From positions 1-7,484 of the forward strand of contig JAATFS010000393.1 of assembly GCA_015655035.1 (NCBI GenBank): a stretch of 7,484 bases of DNA. The letters are read 5' to 3'. Positions within the stretch are counted from its first letter, which is position 1, and every line of letters begins with the position of its first letter. Both the position numbers and the translations under genes were made by a program. Positions 5,992-7,484 of this stretch are shown piece after piece. Source of the DNA: Lysobacterales bacterium. Its GTDB lineage: Bacteria > Pseudomonadota > Gammaproteobacteria > Xanthomonadales > Xanthomonadaceae. Below the pieces are notes generated by a model. That model saw only the letters and a list, made by a program, of their open reading frames with translations. It had not been told where the DNA came from and ran no database searches.

Positions 5992-7149
5992 CTACCTGGG
6001 CACGACGGGAGGAAGCGGCGCACCGAGTGCGCGCGGTTGCGGCCGGTTGAGCAGTTCGATCAACAGTTTCTCGACACCGGCGACATCGACCGCGCGCACC
6101 ACTTGCTCGGGTTGTTCGTCCAGCTCGGGCTGGTAGCCCGGCGCCCACGACAGGATGTCGCCGTAACCGGGGCCGAACTCGGTGTTGGTGTCCACGTACA
6201 GGGTTTCGGCGTGGCGGATCAGGGTCGGGTCCAGCCAGACCGCCGAGGCCAGTTCGTCCCACATCGGGAAGCCGGGCTCGCGACCGCGCAGCGCATGGCC
6301 GATGGGGGTGTCGGCTGCGCTCATGCGCGCCAGCAGCTCAGGCGTCAGCTCGGTGGCGGTCGAGGGATCGACCGGCACCATCACGATCTTCTTCCACGGC
6401 GCGCGCATCACGATGCTGGCCGCTTCCGGGTCCCAGCGGATGTTGAACTCGCGGCGCGGCGAGTTGGAGAATTCGCGCGCGAACTGCCGTGCCGACACAC
6501 TGTCGCGCTGCTGTTGCGGATTGAGGCTGCCGCCCATGTAGACCAGTTCCTTGGCCAGGCCGGCGAACTGCGGATCCAATCGTTGCGCCAGCGCCAGGTT
6601 GGTCAATGGACCGGTGGCGATGATGCTGACCTGGCCCGGGTACTGCCGCACCATGCGGATCATGAACATCGCCGCCGGCTCGGTGGAGGCCTTGACCACG
6701 CTCGGATTGCCCAGCGCCAGGTTGGGTACCACGTCAACGGCGTGGTAGCGCGGCGGGCTCTGCTGGGTGTCCTCCACCCATTGCCGCGTCCACGCGCCCT
6801 TCCATACCAGCTTGCCGTACAGCGCTTCCCAACGTTCGGTCGCCGCCTCGGAATTGAGCAGCGGATAGACCGCGCCCGGCAGTACCGGAATCTCGCCATG
6901 GCCGGCGATTTCCAGCATGCGCCGCGCGTGCGCCATGCCGGCGTCGTGCCAGATGTTGCCGCTGACCATCGAGACGCCCAGCACCTTGACGTCGGCGGCC
7001 TGCAACAGCGCCACCTGGGCCGGATTGAAGTTGTCGATGTCGTCGTCGAGGATCACCAGCCGTGGCGGGGCGGCCAGTGCGGGCAGTGACAGCGCGCATA
7101 GCAGCACGCATCCCAGCAGGTGGCGCAGCCTTCGTGTCGTCGTGATCAT
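5992..7149 (-). CDS. Exported nucleoside hydrolase (IUNH family), paralogue NH1
   Basis: Hydrolyses ribonucleosides to base and ribose, here most likely in the periplasm. The 385-residue product opens with a Sec signal peptide: MITTTRRLRH, a hydrophobic core to Leu22, and cleavage probably after ALA at 24-26. The domain then begins RLVILDDDIDNF. Landmarks: DDDID (35-39), GPLTN (180-184), REFNIRWDPEAA (233-244), PMWDELA (295-301, Asp298 as metal ligand, Trp297 where many family members have His). The C-terminal 255 residues align without gaps to NH2, with 193 identical by hand count. The ATG at 7149 is chosen because it gives the signal peptide and overlaps the deaminase stop (ATGA); a longer open frame upstream is the shadow of the deaminase gene. 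There is no ribosome site, consistent with translation coupled to the deaminase. Adenosine deaminase upstream makes inosine or adenosine the natural candidate substrates (inference). Confidence 0.94.
   Translation of the reverse strand: MITTTRRLRHLLGCVLLCALSLPALAAPPRLVILDDDIDNFNPAQVALLQAADVKVLGVSMVSGNIWHDAGMAHARRMLEIAGHGEIPVLPGAVYPLLNSEAATERWEALYGKLVWKGAWTRQWVEDTQQSPPRYHAVDVVPNLALGNPSVVKASTEPAAMFMIRMVRQYPGQVSIIATGPLTNLALAQRLDPQFAGLAKELVYMGGSLNPQQQRDSVSARQFAREFSNSPRREFNIRWDPEAASIVMRAPWKKIVMVPVDPSTATELTPELLARMSAADTPIGHALRGREPGFPMWDELASAVWLDPTLIRHAETLYVDTNTEFGPGYGDILSWAPGYQPELDEQPEQVVRAVDVAGVEKLLIELLNRPQPRALGAPLPPVVPR
7146..7149 (-). promoter_or_regulatory. ATGA start-stop overlap coupling deaminase and NH1
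   Basis: The NH1 ATG (7149-7147) shares two bases with the deaminase TGA (7148-7146). No Shine-Dalgarno-like sequence precedes the NH1 ATG, so re-initiation by the terminating ribosome is the likely way it is translated. This ties the amounts of the two enzymes together. Confidence 0.75.
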
Positions 7150-7484
7150 GGCGCGTGCGCCAGTGCGTCGCGCTCGAACCGCGCGAGCTCGCCTTCCAGC
7201 TGCCATTGCAACTGCGCCTTGGCGCTGCGCGCCAGCCACGCCTGGCAACCGGCATCGGCCTGCGGCGCCTTCGCCAGCGAGCCCGCGCAGGCCGGTGCCA
7301 GCGTGCCGGGGTCGCCCGACCACAGGCTTTCACCGGAGACGAAGGCGTAGCGCAGGCCATTGCGAGCGATGCGCTTGAGCGCCAGGTAGTCCAGGCCCTG
7401 TTCCTGGACCGCGCGCTGGTATTCGTGGGTCAGGTCGATACGCGAGACACCTTCGTCGTCGGTGGACAGCACCACCGGCACGCC
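7146..7484 (-). CDS. Adenosine deaminase family protein (ADA/ADGF type), C-terminal fragment
   Basis: Converts adenosine to inosine and ammonia with a metal-bound water. Only the last 112 residues are inside the window; the true start lies beyond the right edge, and the GTG at 7481 is an internal Val. The visible part begins GVPVVLSTDDEGVSR, the last metal-site motif of the family (the first Asp of the pair is a metal ligand, the second contacts the base). It continues with LTHEY and YLALKRIARNGLRYAFV, matching the helix after the motif in ADA2/ADGF-like deaminases. A C-terminal extension holds two Cys 14 residues apart (PAC...AGC), which would suit a disulfide in an exported enzyme; the signal peptide itself cannot be seen. 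It ends in the ATGA overlap with NH1, so the two are co-expressed. Adenine- or other aminohydrolase specificity cannot be excluded from this fragment. Confidence 0.85.
   Translation of the reverse strand, partial: GVPVVLSTDDEGVSRIDLTHEYQRAVQEQGLDYLALKRIARNGLRYAFVSGESLWSGDPGTLAPACAGSLAKAPQADAGCQAWLARSAKAQLQWQLEGELARFERDALAHAP

Noticed and set aside
4713..6023. Minus-strand open frame (436 codons) overlapping NUP in another frame
   Set aside because: Arg-rich frame-shadow sequence; the NUP frame has the real signal peptide and motifs.
4862..6136. Plus-strand open frame (424 codons) opposite the NUP gene
   Set aside because: Antisense to a gene with a signal peptide, a good ribosome site and family motifs; Arg/His/Gln-rich product without family features.
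6037..7089. Plus-strand open frame (350 codons) opposite NH1
   Set aside because: Antisense shadow. A similar shadow exists opposite NH2 (1097-1642), as expected from two homologous genes rather than two antisense proteins.
7072..7149. Twin-arginine or lipoprotein signal at the start of NH1
   Set aside because: TRRLRHLL lacks the usual F-L-K after the Arg pair, and neither Cys14 nor Cys18 follows a hydrophobic core in a proper lipobox; an ordinary Sec signal fits better.

Overview
The window is high-GC DNA (about two thirds G+C by eye) with every supportable gene on the minus strand, so transcription runs from high to low coordinates. The dense GC-rich coding, the export signals and the TonB-dependent receptor point to a Gram-negative proteobacterium, most plausibly Xanthomonas or a close Xanthomonadaceae relative. 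That assignment is inferred from gene content and style, not from a database match.

Layout in transcription order: (1) the C-terminal end of an adenosine deaminase of the ADA/ADGF type, cut by the right edge; (2) a signal-peptide-bearing nucleoside hydrolase (NH1) whose ATG overlaps the deaminase stop codon; (3) after a 29-bp gap, a signal-peptide-bearing member of the 'purine nucleoside permease' (NUP) family; (4) after a 178-bp leader, a TonB-dependent outer-membrane receptor; (5) a 185-bp gap with two strong GC-rich hairpins; (6) a second nucleoside hydrolase (NH2), about 75% identical to NH1 but without a signal peptide; (7) after 105 bp, an AtzE-type amidase running off the left edge.

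Read together this looks like a nucleoside (probably purine nucleoside) scavenging locus. The receptor would bring a substrate across the outer membrane. Deamination (adenosine to inosine) and N-glycosidic cleavage (NH1, perhaps also NUP) would occur in the periplasm. NH2 and the amidase lack export signals and would act in the cytoplasm on nucleosides or ring-derived amides. The duplicated hydrolase thus appears split between two compartments, and the hairpins lie at the boundary between the envelope and cytoplasmic gene sets. No inner-membrane transporter or regulator is visible here. The receptor's substrate and the pathway order are inference.

No RNA genes, insertion sequences, CRISPR arrays or plus-strand genes could be supported. 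No gene-free stretch exceeds 185 bp.
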